Below, piece by piece: positions 1-9,471 of a stretch of 64,000 nt of DNA. Origin of the DNA: Megasphaera lornae (GTDB lineage Bacteria > Bacillota > Negativicutes > Veillonellales > Megasphaeraceae). The translations under genes were made by a program, and so were the position numbers. The stretch covers positions 40,969 to 104,968 of the forward strand of contig NZ_AFIJ01000029.1 in NCBI RefSeq assembly GCF_000214495.1, read 5' to 3'. The notes under the pieces are model-generated. The model was not told the origin of the DNA and did no database searches. It saw only the letters and a program-made list of their open reading frames with translations. The stretch's first letter is position 1. Every line of letters starts with the position of its first letter.

Positions 1-70
1 ATATAGACACTTATTTATTTTACTATAGGCAAAATAAAACGTCAACCATTCACTATCCCTGTTACGCATA

Positions 71-98
71 AAAAAAGCCGCTATAAAACGGCTTTTTT
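71..98 (-). terminator. Rho-independent terminator of the leftmost RNA
   Basis: A GCCG/CGGC stem is extended by an A-run and a T-run on either side. Read on the minus strand the hairpin ends in seven T residues. It closes the minus-strand RNA that starts near position 303. The flanking A and T runs make it able to act in both directions. Confidence 0.8.
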
Positions 99-304
99 CG
101 ACATGCCTGACCTGGTTTTTACCCCCACACCCGCCTGCCGGAATTTTCGCTCTTAGATATTCGAATCCCCCACTACTCATCCTCTCGCTTTTGCGGCAGG
201 ACTTACTTCTAGGCCGCACTATGATCAGAACGGTTTTCCGTCCCTTACGTGGATCGCTTCGCCTGCGACTGGCATCGACTTACAACCACAGACACATGTC
301 ATGT
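71..304 (-). ncRNA. Free-standing structured small RNA, family unassigned (6S-like size)
   Basis: No plausible protein is encoded here. On the minus strand a near-consensus promoter starts transcription near 303 and a hairpin with a T-run ends it, giving roughly 205 nt of body plus terminator. The 5' end (GACATG...) pairs with the 3' end (...CATGTC) to close the molecule. Internal hairpins include ACGG-AAAA-CCGT and TGCGGC...GCCGCA. Size, closed rod-like ends and strong promoter resemble 6S RNA, but I cannot confirm its central bubble. The string CCAGGTCAGG recalls SRP RNA, but the SRP apical loop is missing. tmRNA and RNase P RNA are excluded by length and motifs. That an abundant RNA is made here is well supported; the family is not. 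Confidence 0.6.
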
Positions 305-309
305 TGCTA

Positions 310-339
310 ATTATACGTAGAACGGCGCCCGCTTGTCAA
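310..339 (-). promoter_or_regulatory. Sigma-70-type promoter of the leftmost small RNA
   Basis: On the minus strand a perfect TTGACA (-35, 334-339) is followed after 18 bp by a perfect TATAAT (-10, 310-315). Transcription would start about seven bases further on, near 303. No open frame follows, so the promoter serves an RNA gene. Confidence 0.85.
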
Positions 340-357
340 TACCTTCCCGTTCCCTGT

Positions 358-1476
358 TCAACGCAAAAAACGACTGAATACATAATTTCCGTAGGCCAAT
401 CCCAACGGGGTCAACGCACAGCCTTTTTCAGTCCGCTGCAGCAATCCCTGCTCGTATAATCGCCTCTCCGTCCGCCCGAATTGACTGCCGAACGACACCT
501 GAAAACGCTGAAAAAAATCATCATAATCAATGCCGTCCCGCATCCGCAAGGCCAAAAAACAATAATCTTCCATGGCCCGCGCCGCCGCTATGCGGGTCTC
601 CTCTTGTATGCGCCCGGAGGTCGTACAGGAACGGATATACTGCGGCAAACTGCGTACATTGCACCGGCGGGTTTGTCCGTCAAACGAATGGGCCGCCGCA
701 CCGAACCCGATATACGGCTCATACCGCCAATACTTGCAATTATGACGTGCACGATACCCCGGCTTGGCATAGGCGGAAATTTCATAATGTTCAAATCCCA
801 TTTGCCGCATCGTCCCATACAGATACTGCTGCATCGCCTCCACCTCCGCCGCATTGGCGACACGTTCTTTGCCGGCCTGTACACTGTGCCACAGCGGCGT
901 ATGTTCTTCCACCGTCAGCCGGTATATGGACACATGCGTCACGGGTAGGCGGGAAAGAGTCTGAATATCTTCCTTAAACGCTTGTAACGTTTGCCCCGGC
1001 AACCCGTACATCAAATCCAGAGAAATATTCGTAATCCCCGCCGCCGCCACCGCTTGCAGCGCTTCATACGCCTGCGCCGCCGTATGTAACCGCCCTAAAG
1101 ACTGCAACAGCGCGTCATGAAAAGTTTGTACGCCCAACGATACGCGGTTGATGCCCAAGGCCGCCCACTTTTCACACTGCTCCCGCCGCAAACTTTCCGG
1201 ATTGGCTTCCGCCGTAATTTCGGTCGCCGGCGCCAAAGAAAACACCTGTTGTACCGTGTGCAGCAACTTTTCCAGCAACGCCGTCGGCAAGACGGACGGC
1301 GTGCCGCCGCCGAAATATACCGTATCCGCCCGGGTATCGCCCGTATACGCCGATAGTTCCCGACAAACCGCCTCGACATACGCTTCATAATACGAAGAAA
1401 CGCCGCTATAGGAAGGAAAATCGCAATAGCGGCATTTGCCGGTACAAAACGGAATATGGATATAAATGCCGATCAC
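358..1476 (-). CDS. hemW: HemW, radical SAM heme chaperone (coproporphyrinogen oxidase-like)
   Basis: A 372-residue protein of the HemW family, thought to carry heme to respiratory enzymes; older annotations call it oxygen-independent coproporphyrinogen III oxidase. Near the N-terminus, [14 protein letters not shown] gives the CxxxCxxC cluster ligands (Cys11, 15, 18), followed by a GGGTPS SAM-binding stretch. The heme-binding HNxxYW motif is present as HNCKYW, which separates HemW from true HemN. The GTG start is chosen because its GTGA overlaps the lepA stop and GGTGGAGGA lies just upstream; a longer frame reaching into lepA has no such support. It is translationally coupled to lepA and is the last gene of the lepA-side operon. 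Confidence 0.92.
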   Translation of the reverse strand: MIGIYIHIPFCTGKCRYCDFPSYSGVSSYYEAYVEAVCRELSAYTGDTRADTVYFGGGTPSVLPTALLEKLLHTVQQVFSLAPATEITAEANPESLRREQCEKWAALGINRVSLGVQTFHDALLQSLGRLHTAAQAYEALQAVAAAGITNISLDLMYGLPGQTLQAFKEDIQTLSRLPVTHVSIYRLTVEEHTPLWHSVQAGKERVANAAEVEAMQQYLYGTMRQMGFEHYEISAYAKPGYRARHNCKYWRYEPYIGFGAAAHSFDGQTRRCNVRSLPQYIRSCTTSGRIQEETRIAAARAMEDYCFLALRMRDGIDYDDFFQRFQVSFGSQFGRTERRLYEQGLLQRTEKGCALTPLGLAYGNYVFSRFLR

Positions 1477-3275
1477 GATTCCTCCACCTTGAGCACCGCC
1501 ATAAAGGCCTCTTGCGGAATTTCCACCGTACCGAATTGTTTCATCCGTTTTTTTCCTGCTTTTTGTTTTTCCAACAATTTTCGTTTTCGCGAAATATCCC
1601 CGCCGTAACATTTCGCCAAAACATCTTTGCGCAATGCCGCTACATTTTCCCGGGCAATAATTTTATTGCCCACAGCGGCCTGAATGGGGATTTGAAATAA
1701 TTGCCGCGGAATTAAGCCGCGTAATTTTTCTACCAACGCCCGACCGCGCCGCGCCGCAAACTCACGATGCACAATCACGCTCAGGGCATCGACGGTTTCG
1801 CCGTTAATCAAAATATCCATTTTTACCATCGGTGACACTTGATACCCGTTTAACGCGTAATCTACCGATGCGTATCCCCGCGTAGCCGATTTCAACGTGT
1901 CAAAATAATCATATAAAATTTCACACAACGGTAAATTATATACCAAAGAAACCCGCGTTTCATCCAAATAATCCATCGTCACATACTGCCCGCGTCGATT
2001 TTGAGAAATTTCCATTACCGTGCCCACCATATCTTTCGGCACAATAATCGAGGTTTTTACCAGCGGTTCTTCAATGCGTTCAATCTTGCTCATGTCGGGC
2101 ATGAGGGACGGATTATCGACGGTCACCATAGTGCCGTCCGTGCAGTATACATGATAGTTGACGGACGGCGCCGTAGTGATTAAAGACAGTCCGTATTCCC
2201 GTTCCAACCGTTCGCGAATCACGTCCATATGTAACAATCCCAAAAAGCCGCACCGAAATCCGAAACCCAACGCAGTTGACGTTTCCGGTTCAAACAGCAG
2301 CGCCGCATCATTGAGATGCAATTTTTCCAACGCATCCCGTAAGGCATCATATTCATTAGTTTCCAAGGGATACAATCCGCAATATACCATCGGTACCGCT
2401 TTGCGATACCCCGGCAGCGGCGTTTGCGCCGAGTGCGTCGCCGTCGTCACCGTATCTCCCACCCGGCAGTCCCGCACATTTTTCATGCCCGCCGCCAAAT
2501 ATCCTACACTGCCGCATTCCAAGGCGGCTACCTTATGCATTTGCGGTAAAAAGACCCCGGTTTCAATCACTTCAAATTCTTTTCCCGTGGCCATCATGCG
2601 TATTTTTTGTCCCGCCCGGAGGGTCCCTTCCATAATCCGAATGTTGGCAATCGCGCCTTTATAGGCATCAAAATGCGAATCGAAAATCAAGGCGCGCAAC
2701 GGTTTCTGCGGCGCCTCTTCCGGCGCCGGTATATAGCGGACAATCGCTTCCAGCACATCATCAATTCCCTGACCCGTTTTGGCGCTGACTAAAATAGCAT
2801 TTTCCGCATCCAAACCGATTACGTCTTCAATCTCCCGTCGCACCCGCTCCGGATCCGCACTCGGCAAATCAATTTTATTGATGATGGGAATAATTTCCAA
2901 GTCATGTTCCAGGGCCAAATACACATTGGCCAAGGTCTGCGCTTCCACGCCCTGCGTCGCATCGACAATCAGTAAGGCGCCTTCACAGGCCGCCAAACTG
3001 CGGGATACTTCATAATTAAAATCGACATGCCCGGGCGTATCGATCAAATTCAGCGTATACTGATGCCCGTCTTTTGCATCATATACCAAGCGGGCCGATT
3101 GCGCTTTAATCGTAATCCCCCGTTCTCGCTCCAAATCCATCGTATCCAATACTTGCTCTTCCATTTCCCGTTGCGAGACAGTTCCCGTTCGTTCCAACAA
3201 GCGGTCGGCTAATGTCGATTTGCCGTGATCGATATGGGCAATAATGGAAAAATTACGAATATATTTCGTCGCCAC
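1473..3275 (-). CDS. lepA: LepA (EF4), ribosomal back-translocase GTPase
   Basis: A 600-residue translational GTPase, the usual length for EF4, which acts on stalled or mistranslocated ribosomes. The N-terminal G domain shows AHIDHGKST (residues 13-21, P-loop), DTPGHVDF (G3) and NKIDLP (G4). The rest matches the EF-G-like domains and the LepA-specific basic C-terminal domain rich in Lys/Arg ([18 protein letters not shown]). Translation starts at GTG behind GGAGAAGGACA. It lies 16 bp downstream of mnmA and overlaps hemW by 4 bp, so iscS-mnmA-lepA-hemW probably form one transcript. Confidence 0.97.
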   Translation of the reverse strand: MATKYIRNFSIIAHIDHGKSTLADRLLERTGTVSQREMEEQVLDTMDLERERGITIKAQSARLVYDAKDGHQYTLNLIDTPGHVDFNYEVSRSLAACEGALLIVDATQGVEAQTLANVYLALEHDLEIIPIINKIDLPSADPERVRREIEDVIGLDAENAILVSAKTGQGIDDVLEAIVRYIPAPEEAPQKPLRALIFDSHFDAYKGAIANIRIMEGTLRAGQKIRMMATGKEFEVIETGVFLPQMHKVAALECGSVGYLAAGMKNVRDCRVGDTVTTATHSAQTPLPGYRKAVPMVYCGLYPLETNEYDALRDALEKLHLNDAALLFEPETSTALGFGFRCGFLGLLHMDVIRERLEREYGLSLITTAPSVNYHVYCTDGTMVTVDNPSLMPDMSKIERIEEPLVKTSIIVPKDMVGTVMEISQNRRGQYVTMDYLDETRVSLVYNLPLCEILYDYFDTLKSATRGYASVDYALNGYQVSPMVKMDILINGETVDALSVIVHREFAARRGRALVEKLRGLIPRQLFQIPIQAAVGNKIIARENVAALRKDVLAKCYGGDISRKRKLLEKQKAGKKRMKQFGTVEIPQEAFMAVLKVEES

Positions 3276-3291
3276 TGTCCTTCTCCTTTAC

Positions 3292-4380
3292 TTAAACAAT
3301 AATACCGCCGCCCAATACGCGCTCGCCCGTAGCCGCATCATATAACACCAGTGCCTGCCCGGCGGTAACCGCGCGTTGCGGGGTTACAAATTCCACCCGC
3401 ATCCGGGCGCCGTCCGACACATGTACCCGACACGGTGCTTCTTTGGCGGCATAGCGAATTTTCCCCAAGGCGGAAAAATCCGTTTCAGGCGTTTCTTCCA
3501 CCCATGTAACCTCCTGTACTTCAACCGCGGTTCGGAATAAATCCGCCGCGCCGCCGACAATGACCCGATTGTGCGGTACGTCCAGGGCCGTAACATAGTA
3601 AGGGCCGCCCGGTCCTCCTAAATGCAGGCCGCGCCGTTGTCCGACCGTATAGCAGGGAATGCCGGCATGCGTCCCGAGAACCCGCCCCTCTTTATCCACA
3701 AAATTTCCGGGAATAAAATGTTGCGGTGCCCGGCTGCGCAAAAATTTTTTATAATCATTGTCGGGAATAAAACAAATATCCTGACTTTCGGGCTTGTTAA
3801 ATACCGGCAAATGCCATTCTTTCGCCAAGCGTCTGGTTTCCGTCTTCGTCAACTCGGCCATGGGAAACAGAATATGCGGCAACAGGTCCTGCTGTAACTG
3901 ATACAATACATACGATTGATCTTTCCGCCGGTCCGCCCCGCGCAACAAGGAATACACCTTTCGTCGGGCATCATACACGATCCGTGCATAGTGGCCGGTA
4001 GCTAAAAAATCGGCGCCGAATTGTTGCGCCCGTTGCCATAACAATCCGAATTTTATCCATTTATTACAGGCAATACACGGATTCGGCGTTTTGCCGTCCT
4101 TATACGCCTGTATAAAATAGGTAATAACGTCTTGCGAAAATACGTCCCGAAAATCCAGCGTATAATGCGGAATTCCCAATACATCCGCCACCGCCTTGGC
4201 ATCCTCCACGGCGGACAGGGAACAGCACGCATGAATATTTTCCGTGACTTCACACGTCGGCGGCGCCTCCCAAAGCCGCAACGTAATACCGATAACATCC
4301 AATCCCCGGCGTTGCAATAATCCGGCGGTAACGGAACTGTCCACGCCGCCGCTCATGGCTACGGCCACACATTGTTTCAT
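3292..4380 (-). CDS. mnmA: MnmA (TrmU), tRNA-uridine 2-sulfurtransferase
   Basis: A 362-residue enzyme that installs the 2-thio group on U34 of tRNA-Glu, -Gln and -Lys, using ATP and a persulfide. The PP-loop AMSGGVDSSV lies at residues 8-17. The catalytic cysteine pair is seen in NPCIACNKWIKFG and SQDICF. The start ATG follows AAAGGAGAAAGACT and its ATGA overlaps the stop of the cysteine desulfurase upstream. That tight coupling fits the desulfurase being its sulfur donor, as for YrvO-TrmU in Bacillus (family knowledge). Confidence 0.96.
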   Translation of the reverse strand: MKQCVAVAMSGGVDSSVTAGLLQRRGLDVIGITLRLWEAPPTCEVTENIHACCSLSAVEDAKAVADVLGIPHYTLDFRDVFSQDVITYFIQAYKDGKTPNPCIACNKWIKFGLLWQRAQQFGADFLATGHYARIVYDARRKVYSLLRGADRRKDQSYVLYQLQQDLLPHILFPMAELTKTETRRLAKEWHLPVFNKPESQDICFIPDNDYKKFLRSRAPQHFIPGNFVDKEGRVLGTHAGIPCYTVGQRRGLHLGGPGGPYYVTALDVPHNRVIVGGAADLFRTAVEVQEVTWVEETPETDFSALGKIRYAAKEAPCRVHVSDGARMRVEFVTPQRAVTAGQALVLYDAATGERVLGGGIIV

Positions 4381-5534
4381 AGTCTTTCTCCTTTATATAT
4401 GCCGGTCGCCACCTTCTGTAACGCCGCAACAAAACGCCGAATATCATCGGCCGTAGTTTCTTTTCCCAAGGAAATCCGCAAACTTCCCCGCAACCATTTA
4501 TCCGGCACGCCCATCGCCTGTAATACATGCGATGGGCGGACCGCCCCCGCCTCACAGGCGGAACCGGCCGACACGGCAATGCCCAAGCGGTCAAGCGCAA
4601 TAAGCAGGACCGCACTGTCGGCTCCCGCCAAACTGATATTTATAATATGCGGCGCCGTATGATGGCGACTGCCGTTATATCGTATATCCCGCAAGTCCGG
4701 GGATGATAGCAGCGACTCATATAGCAGCGTGCGTAAAGCCGTTACCCGGCAAATCCGTGCGGGCCGTTCCTGTTCCAACAATTCCGCGGCCTTACCGAAG
4801 CCGACAATGGCCGCCACATTTTCCGTACCGGCCCGCAGGCGATGTTCCTGCGGACCGCCGTAAGTGTCCGGAGCCACCTGTATGCCCGGACCTATATATA
4901 GTGCGCCGACCCCCTTCGGTCCATAAATTTTATGACTGCATATGGTCAATAAATCAATTCCCGTATCTGCCGGGTGCCAAGCCCTATATCCATACGACTG
5001 TACGGCATCCACGTGAAAGGCGATGTGACGTTCCCGGGTCAGGGCGGCAATGGCCTCCACCGGCTGACATGCGCCGGTTTCATTATTGACAGCCATCACC
5101 GAAACCAGTACCGTATCCTGCCGCAAAGCCGCCGCCACGGCGTCGGCGGCAACTCTCCCGTCCGCCTGTACCGGCACCTGCGTTACCTCATATCCCTGCG
5201 TTGCCAAAAAATCAAACGTACGCAATACGGCATGATGTTCCACGGCGGTCGTAACGAGATGCCCGCCGTGCGGAAAATTGGCCCGCAAATATCCCAGAAT
5301 TGCTAAATTATCCGCTTCCGTACCGCCGCCGGTAAAGACCATCCGCGTACTCGGCACCGCCAACGATGTCGCTATTTTTTCCCGACTGCGCTGCACGGCC
5401 GCCCGCGCTTGTTGGCCCCAATAATGCAGGCTCGACGGATTTCCGTACCGGGTCGTAAGATAAGGCATCATCGCCGCCAGCACGCGGCTGTCTAACGGCG
5501 TTGCCGCCGCATAATCCAAATACACCCGTTCCAT
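4377..5534 (-). CDS. iscS: Cysteine desulfurase (IscS/NifS class), PLP enzyme
   Basis: A protein of about 385 residues that removes sulfur from cysteine as a persulfide for tRNA thiolation and possibly Fe-S assembly. The PLP lysine is in SHKIYGPKGVGAL and the active-site cysteine loop is AGSACEAG near the C-terminus. The second ATG is preferred: AAGGA stands nine bases from it but only three from the first, two codons upstream. A TATAAT box at 5567-5572 may be its -10. No scaffold (iscU) or Rrf2 regulator gene is adjacent, and it overlaps mnmA, so tRNA thiolation is the likeliest main role. A NifS-type housekeeping role cannot be excluded. Confidence 0.9.
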   Translation of the reverse strand: MERVYLDYAAATPLDSRVLAAMMPYLTTRYGNPSSLHYWGQQARAAVQRSREKIATSLAVPSTRMVFTGGGTEADNLAILGYLRANFPHGGHLVTTAVEHHAVLRTFDFLATQGYEVTQVPVQADGRVAADAVAAALRQDTVLVSVMAVNNETGACQPVEAIAALTRERHIAFHVDAVQSYGYRAWHPADTGIDLLTICSHKIYGPKGVGALYIGPGIQVAPDTYGGPQEHRLRAGTENVAAIVGFGKAAELLEQERPARICRVTALRTLLYESLLSSPDLRDIRYNGSRHHTAPHIINISLAGADSAVLLIALDRLGIAVSAGSACEAGAVRPSHVLQAMGVPDKWLRGSLRISLGKETTADDIRRFVAALQKVATGIYKGERL

Positions 5535-5624
5535 CGACATTCTTCCTTTCTCAAGCTTTATCTATTATTATACCATAAACCGGTACCTGCTGACCGGTCC
5601 GGTGCTTCCGTGCCCTTCCTACCG

Positions 5625-5663
5625 TAAAAAAAGGCGAGTTGCCTTACAATGCGGCAACTCGCC
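5625..5663 (-). terminator. Terminator of the outer-membrane barrel gene
   Basis: A perfect 11-bp stem (GGCGAGTTGCC / GGCAACTCGCC) with a nine-base loop is followed on the minus strand by eight T. It lies just after the stop of the 5679-6263 gene. Confidence 0.9.
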
Positions 5664-5678
5664 TTGCAATGTTCGTAT

Positions 5679-6263
5679 TTAGAATTTATACCCCATACCG
5701 ACTTGTACACCGTGTACACTGTCATCATATCCGGCGGTCCGAATACGACTGCGTCGATATTGAAGATGCGCATCAATTCCCGGCAATACTTCATACCCTA
5801 CACCTACAGTATACGAATTAATTTTATTGCCCACTCCGATACGGGCATATCCCTGCAAATGAAACGGCAACTGCATTTGTCCCTTCACGCCCCATTGATA
5901 GCCGTACGAATTTTTGCTGACCCCCGCTTTCTCCGCCTGTACATACGTACCGCCGGCAAACGCGGTCAACTGCTCATTGATATAATAATCGCCGGTCAAT
6001 ACATGTTCACTCACGCGATTACCCGTATTGCCGCGTACATAATTATTTTGATACTGTATGCCCCATTTCGGCGAAAGCACATACGTAACATCGCCGCCGG
6101 CAAAATGATGATTGGCGGCATGATTGCCTTCCTTTTGTTGCAATCCATAGTTGATATTCACCTTCAGATCGCCGGGTTGCGGCTGTTGTAACGGCGCCGC
6201 CATCGCCGGCGCGCCGAGCACCAGGCAGGCCATGATCGTACTCATAATACACTTTTTTTTCAT
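5679..6263 (-). CDS. Small outer-membrane beta-barrel protein with signal peptide
   Basis: I do not recognise a named family. The 194-residue product begins MKKKCIMSTIMACLVLG with an Ala-x-Ala cleavage site (APAMA/AP). The mature part is made of alternating aromatic/polar segments typical of amphipathic strands and ends in a phenylalanine (MGYKF), as outer-membrane barrels do. The length suggests an 8- or 10-stranded barrel. The ATG is chosen because GGGAGG sits eight bases upstream; an in-frame GTG three codons earlier overlaps that site. A TATAAT box lies at 6305-6310. It has its own terminator and lies next to LPS core genes, consistent with an envelope role, but the function is unknown. 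Confidence 0.75.
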   Translation of the reverse strand: MKKKCIMSTIMACLVLGAPAMAAPLQQPQPGDLKVNINYGLQQKEGNHAANHHFAGGDVTYVLSPKWGIQYQNNYVRGNTGNRVSEHVLTGDYYINEQLTAFAGGTYVQAEKAGVSKNSYGYQWGVKGQMQLPFHLQGYARIGVGNKINSYTVGVGYEVLPGIDAHLQYRRSRIRTAGYDDSVHGVQVGMGYKF

Positions 6264-6348
6264 ACCTTGCACCTCCCATATAACGTATCCGTCTATTTAT
6301 TCATATTATACCGAATATAGCTGCAAAATAAAAGTTTCCCGACAATCT

Positions 6349-7380
6349 TTAAAAACGAAATTTCCGCCGACTTTGTTCATACGCTTCCCACACCCGATCC
6401 ACTGTAATCTGCCGCATACAATCGGGATCTTTAATCTTCGGATGGCGGGCATCCGCCCTGGCCGTAGGCGAGATGAGCACTTGAATATGTTGCTTGTCTC
6501 CGCCGTGATACGGAGCGCTTCGTGCAGCACCGGTTGTCCCGAATAACGCGATTAACGGCCGTTGCAACGCATTGGCCGCATGCAACGGTCCCGTATCGGC
6601 GCTGATAAACAGCGACGCGCCGCGAATGATCGCCATCATTTCCAAAATCGTCGTCTTGCCGATATAATCCCGCAAATAAGGAGAAGGAACCTCCCGGCGC
6701 AAATACTCGCCTTTCGGTCCGTCCGCTTTACTGCCCAATAACACGACGGGCATCCCTTGTGCCGTAATCCGCCGCAACAACTCCCGCCACTGCGGTAAGG
6801 GCCATTCTTTTAAGGCCCATCGGGCGCCGGGCACCGCCACGACATACGTTTCTCCTATGCCGTCTTGTTGCATGACCGCCGCCGTCGCCTGCGTCGCCGC
6901 CCCGAGATCGGGCAGGGGAAACGCTACCGTATCCGTCGTGCCGCCCAAGGCACGTACCGTATCCAAGTACCGTTCTACAAGATTGCCGTGACAATGAGGG
7001 CCGATCAACATTTTACTGACCAGCCGGCTGCCTTCCGCCAACTCGCCATACCCGACACGGCGAGTTGCCCCGCTGCACAACGCGACGACCGCACTTTTCG
7101 CCCACCCCTGCAAGTCCAGAGAAAGGTCAAAATGATACGAATGCAACCGCTTCCGCAAAGTATACCAATACGGCGGATACAACAATCGCCGTTCCTCCAC
7201 ACATACCATGTCGTCAATATACGGTTTTCCCGGCAACACCGGCTTGAATTGCGGATGAACGGCCCATACGATCCGCGCCTGCGGCCAATTTTTTCGCAAT
7301 GCGTATAAGGTCGGTAACGTATGAATAATATCACCCAGGGAACTCATGCGAATGACCAATATATTTTTATAATCTTCCAC
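6349..7380 (-). CDS. LPS heptosyltransferase, GT9 family (WaaC-like)
   Basis: A 343-residue glycosyltransferase family 9 enzyme that adds L-glycero-D-manno-heptose from ADP-heptose to the inner core of LPS at the inner membrane. The N-terminal ILVIRMSSLGDIIHTLP is the typical heptosyltransferase I start, and ISADTGPLHAANAL with LFGTT is the C-terminal ADP-heptose site. It starts at GTG after AAAGGAAACAAA and overlaps gmhB by 14 bp. Together with gmhB and hldE it shows this Firmicute makes heptose-containing LPS. Assignment as WaaC rather than WaaF rests on the N-terminal motif only. Confidence 0.88.
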   Translation of the reverse strand: MEDYKNILVIRMSSLGDIIHTLPTLYALRKNWPQARIVWAVHPQFKPVLPGKPYIDDMVCVEERRLLYPPYWYTLRKRLHSYHFDLSLDLQGWAKSAVVALCSGATRRVGYGELAEGSRLVSKMLIGPHCHGNLVERYLDTVRALGGTTDTVAFPLPDLGAATQATAAVMQQDGIGETYVVAVPGARWALKEWPLPQWRELLRRITAQGMPVVLLGSKADGPKGEYLRREVPSPYLRDYIGKTTILEMMAIIRGASLFISADTGPLHAANALQRPLIALFGTTGAARSAPYHGGDKQHIQVLISPTARADARHPKIKDPDCMRQITVDRVWEAYEQSRRKFRF

Positions 7381-7897
7381 TTTGTTTCCTTTCTTTCAAT
7401 ATATTTCGTACGAAATCCGCCAAAGAACCGCCGGTAAACAAATAACTGTCCACCCGGGCCCGTTTACCGCATTCTATATCACGAGGCGAATCCCCGATCA
7501 GAAACGACCGGCTCCGTTCAACAGCATAGTCTTTACACGCTTGTAACACCATACCGGGATTGGGTTTTCGCCAATCACTGTCATAATCATACGCTTTTAT
7601 CGGTGCGCCGGGCAAATACGGACAATAATATACGGCAGTAATCCGGCTGCCGCACCGAACAGCTTCCACACTCAACCAGTGATGCAACCGCCGGACAGCC
7701 TCTTCCGTATAATACCCTCGCGCCACACCGCTCTGATTCGTGACGATAATAATAGTATACTCCCATTCCGTCAATATACGCAACGCCTCTTTCGCGCCTT
7801 CCTGCCATTGAAAGTCCGCAATACTGCCGACATATCCCGTATCTTTATTTAACACGCCGTCGCGATCTAAAAACGCCGCTTTTACGCTATATTGCAC
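7367..7897 (-). CDS. gmhB: GmhB, D-glycero-D-manno-heptose 1,7-bisphosphate 7-phosphatase
   Basis: A 176-residue HAD-family phosphatase in the ADP-heptose pathway. The catalytic FLDRDGVLNKDTGYV motif is at the N-terminus, VTNQSGVARG is motif II, and RKPNPGM with IGDSPRDIECG are motifs III/IV. The cysteine-bearing insert expected for the GmhB zinc site is only partly seen (YYCPYLPGAP), so zinc binding is uncertain. Translation starts at GTG after AAAGGAAGAAGTGT. Location between hldE and the heptosyltransferase supports GmhB over the related histidinol-phosphatase. Confidence 0.88.
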   Translation of the reverse strand: MQYSVKAAFLDRDGVLNKDTGYVGSIADFQWQEGAKEALRILTEWEYTIIIVTNQSGVARGYYTEEAVRRLHHWLSVEAVRCGSRITAVYYCPYLPGAPIKAYDYDSDWRKPNPGMVLQACKDYAVERSRSFLIGDSPRDIECGKRARVDSYLFTGGSLADFVRNILKERKQSGRL

Positions 7898-7916
7898 ACA
7901 CTTCTTCCTTTCTCCG

Positions 7917-7963
7917 TAAAAAAAGAAACAGTCTTACGAAAAGTTATTTCGAAAAACCGTTTC
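7917..7963 (-). terminator. Terminator after hldE
   Basis: On the minus strand an AGAAACGGT / ACTGTTTCT stem (one G-U pair) with a long AT-rich loop is followed by seven T. It lies between the hldE stop and the gmhB start, so it may partly separate hldE from gmhB-waaC. Confidence 0.6.
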
Positions 7964-7969
7964 TCGCCG

Positions 7970-9454
7970 CTATTCCCCGGTTTTCACCCCATACACGGTA
8001 CAAATCTTCGCAACCAGCGCACTAGTGGAATACCCTTCACAAAAGGGCATAATTTTGACTTCCTTCACATACGACCTGCCGGCTACTTCTTCCGGCGTAT
8101 AGTCGCCCCCTTTTACTAAAATATCCGGTCGTAACACCGCCAATAATTGTTCCGGCGTATCTTCCGAAAATATAACCACTTCTTCCACACAAGACAAGGC
8201 ATGCAGTAGTATAGCCCGATCTTCTTCGGACACCAACGGGCGTCGGTCCCCTTTCAATCGCCGTACGGAACTGTCCGCATTCAAGCCGACAACCAAATGA
8301 TCGCCCTGCCCGGCGGCCTGCTGCAAATACCGAATATGTCCGCGATGCAACAAATCGAAACAGCCGTTCGTAAACACTACAGTTTCACCGACCGCCTGCC
8401 ACTGCCTGATTTTTTTCGCTACCGCTTGCCAGGAACGCGTATGATAGGTATGCCAACGCCGGCCCTGCCGTTGTCGCCACAGTTGCAGCAAATCTTCCCG
8501 TCCGACGGGATGCGTGCCGACTTTTGAAACCACAATGCCTGCCGCCGTATTGGCCAATTGCAACCCTGCACGAATAGATAATTTCGCCCCGATTGCCGCC
8601 ATAAACGAAGCTGCCGCCGTGTCTCCGGCGCCGGATACATCAAATACTTCTTGTGCCGTAGCCGGACTGTACCAACACTTACCGTCCCGCCGGACTACAG
8701 TAAGCCCCTTTTCCGACCGGGTAATCAAAAGATGCGCAAACTCATATCGTTCATGAATAGCCTTGGCCGCTCTGTATACCGCTTCCTGCGTATTGGCCAC
8801 CGCCGTGCCCAAACAAATTCCCGTTTCTTTGACATTCGGCGTAACAAAATCGGCACCGTTATATTTTTCCCAGTTCGTGCCCTTCGGATCCGCCAACACC
8901 ACAATATGCGCCGCCTTAGCCATCTTGATTAACGATTGTGTCAGCCGCGGCGACAATACGCCTTTGGCGTAATCCGAAAGTATTAAACCGTCCAATCCGT
9001 CGGCAATGCGTTGTTGTAACCACTGCAGAAAAAACGCTTCTTCCGCCGCCGTAATCGTCACGGTCCGTTCAAAATCCAAACGAATCATTTGCTGCCGATC
9101 TCCCAAGATACGCATCTTCGTCGTCATGGCGTGATGCGGTCGTTGCCATAATCCGCGATCGTCAATATGCGCCTTTTGCACCAGCGTCCGAAAAACGCGA
9201 CCGTTTTCATCATCACCGATCAGCCCTGCCAAATATACCCGACATTCCAACCCGGCCAAATTCGCCGCCACATTCGCGGCGCCTCCCGGTACCGCCCGCG
9301 TTCGCGTCACCTTGTTGACCGGTACCGGCGCTTCCGGAGAAATGCGTTCCACCGTGCCGAACACATACCGATCCAACATAACATCCCCCATAACAGCGAT
9401 GCGCAATCGACGTAATTGATGATTTAAAAAATTGTCAATATAGCTTCCTGTCAT
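7970..9454 (-). CDS. hldE: HldE, bifunctional heptose 7-phosphate kinase / heptose 1-phosphate adenylyltransferase
   Basis: A 494-residue two-domain enzyme supplying ADP-heptose for LPS. The N-terminal part (about 1-330) is a ribokinase/PfkB kinase with the GAGDTAAASF catalytic motif. The C-terminal part (about 350-490) is a cytidylyltransferase-fold domain with FTNGCFDLLHRGHIRYL. Full length for the E. coli-type fused form. The start ATG follows CGGAGTAAAAA, 17 bp after the nrdR stop, so it may be read through from nrdR. The phosphatase gene gmhB follows it; the isomerase gmhA is not in the window. Confidence 0.95.
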   Translation of the reverse strand: MTGSYIDNFLNHQLRRLRIAVMGDVMLDRYVFGTVERISPEAPVPVNKVTRTRAVPGGAANVAANLAGLECRVYLAGLIGDDENGRVFRTLVQKAHIDDRGLWQRPHHAMTTKMRILGDRQQMIRLDFERTVTITAAEEAFFLQWLQQRIADGLDGLILSDYAKGVLSPRLTQSLIKMAKAAHIVVLADPKGTNWEKYNGADFVTPNVKETGICLGTAVANTQEAVYRAAKAIHERYEFAHLLITRSEKGLTVVRRDGKCWYSPATAQEVFDVSGAGDTAAASFMAAIGAKLSIRAGLQLANTAAGIVVSKVGTHPVGREDLLQLWRQRQGRRWHTYHTRSWQAVAKKIRQWQAVGETVVFTNGCFDLLHRGHIRYLQQAAGQGDHLVVGLNADSSVRRLKGDRRPLVSEEDRAILLHALSCVEEVVIFSEDTPEQLLAVLRPDILVKGGDYTPEEVAGRSYVKEVKIMPFCEGYSTSALVAKICTVYGVKTGE

Positions 9455-9471
9455 TTTTTACTCCGCTTAAT

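Noticed and set aside
71-304. SRP RNA, because CCAGGTCAGG occurs in the minus-strand RNA
   Set aside because: The conserved GGAA/GCAGC apical region that should follow is missing and the flanks do not form the SRP hairpin.
1477-1611. Longer N-terminus for HemW
   Set aside because: It lies entirely inside lepA and has no family resemblance; a coupled GTG with a good ribosome site gives the normal length.
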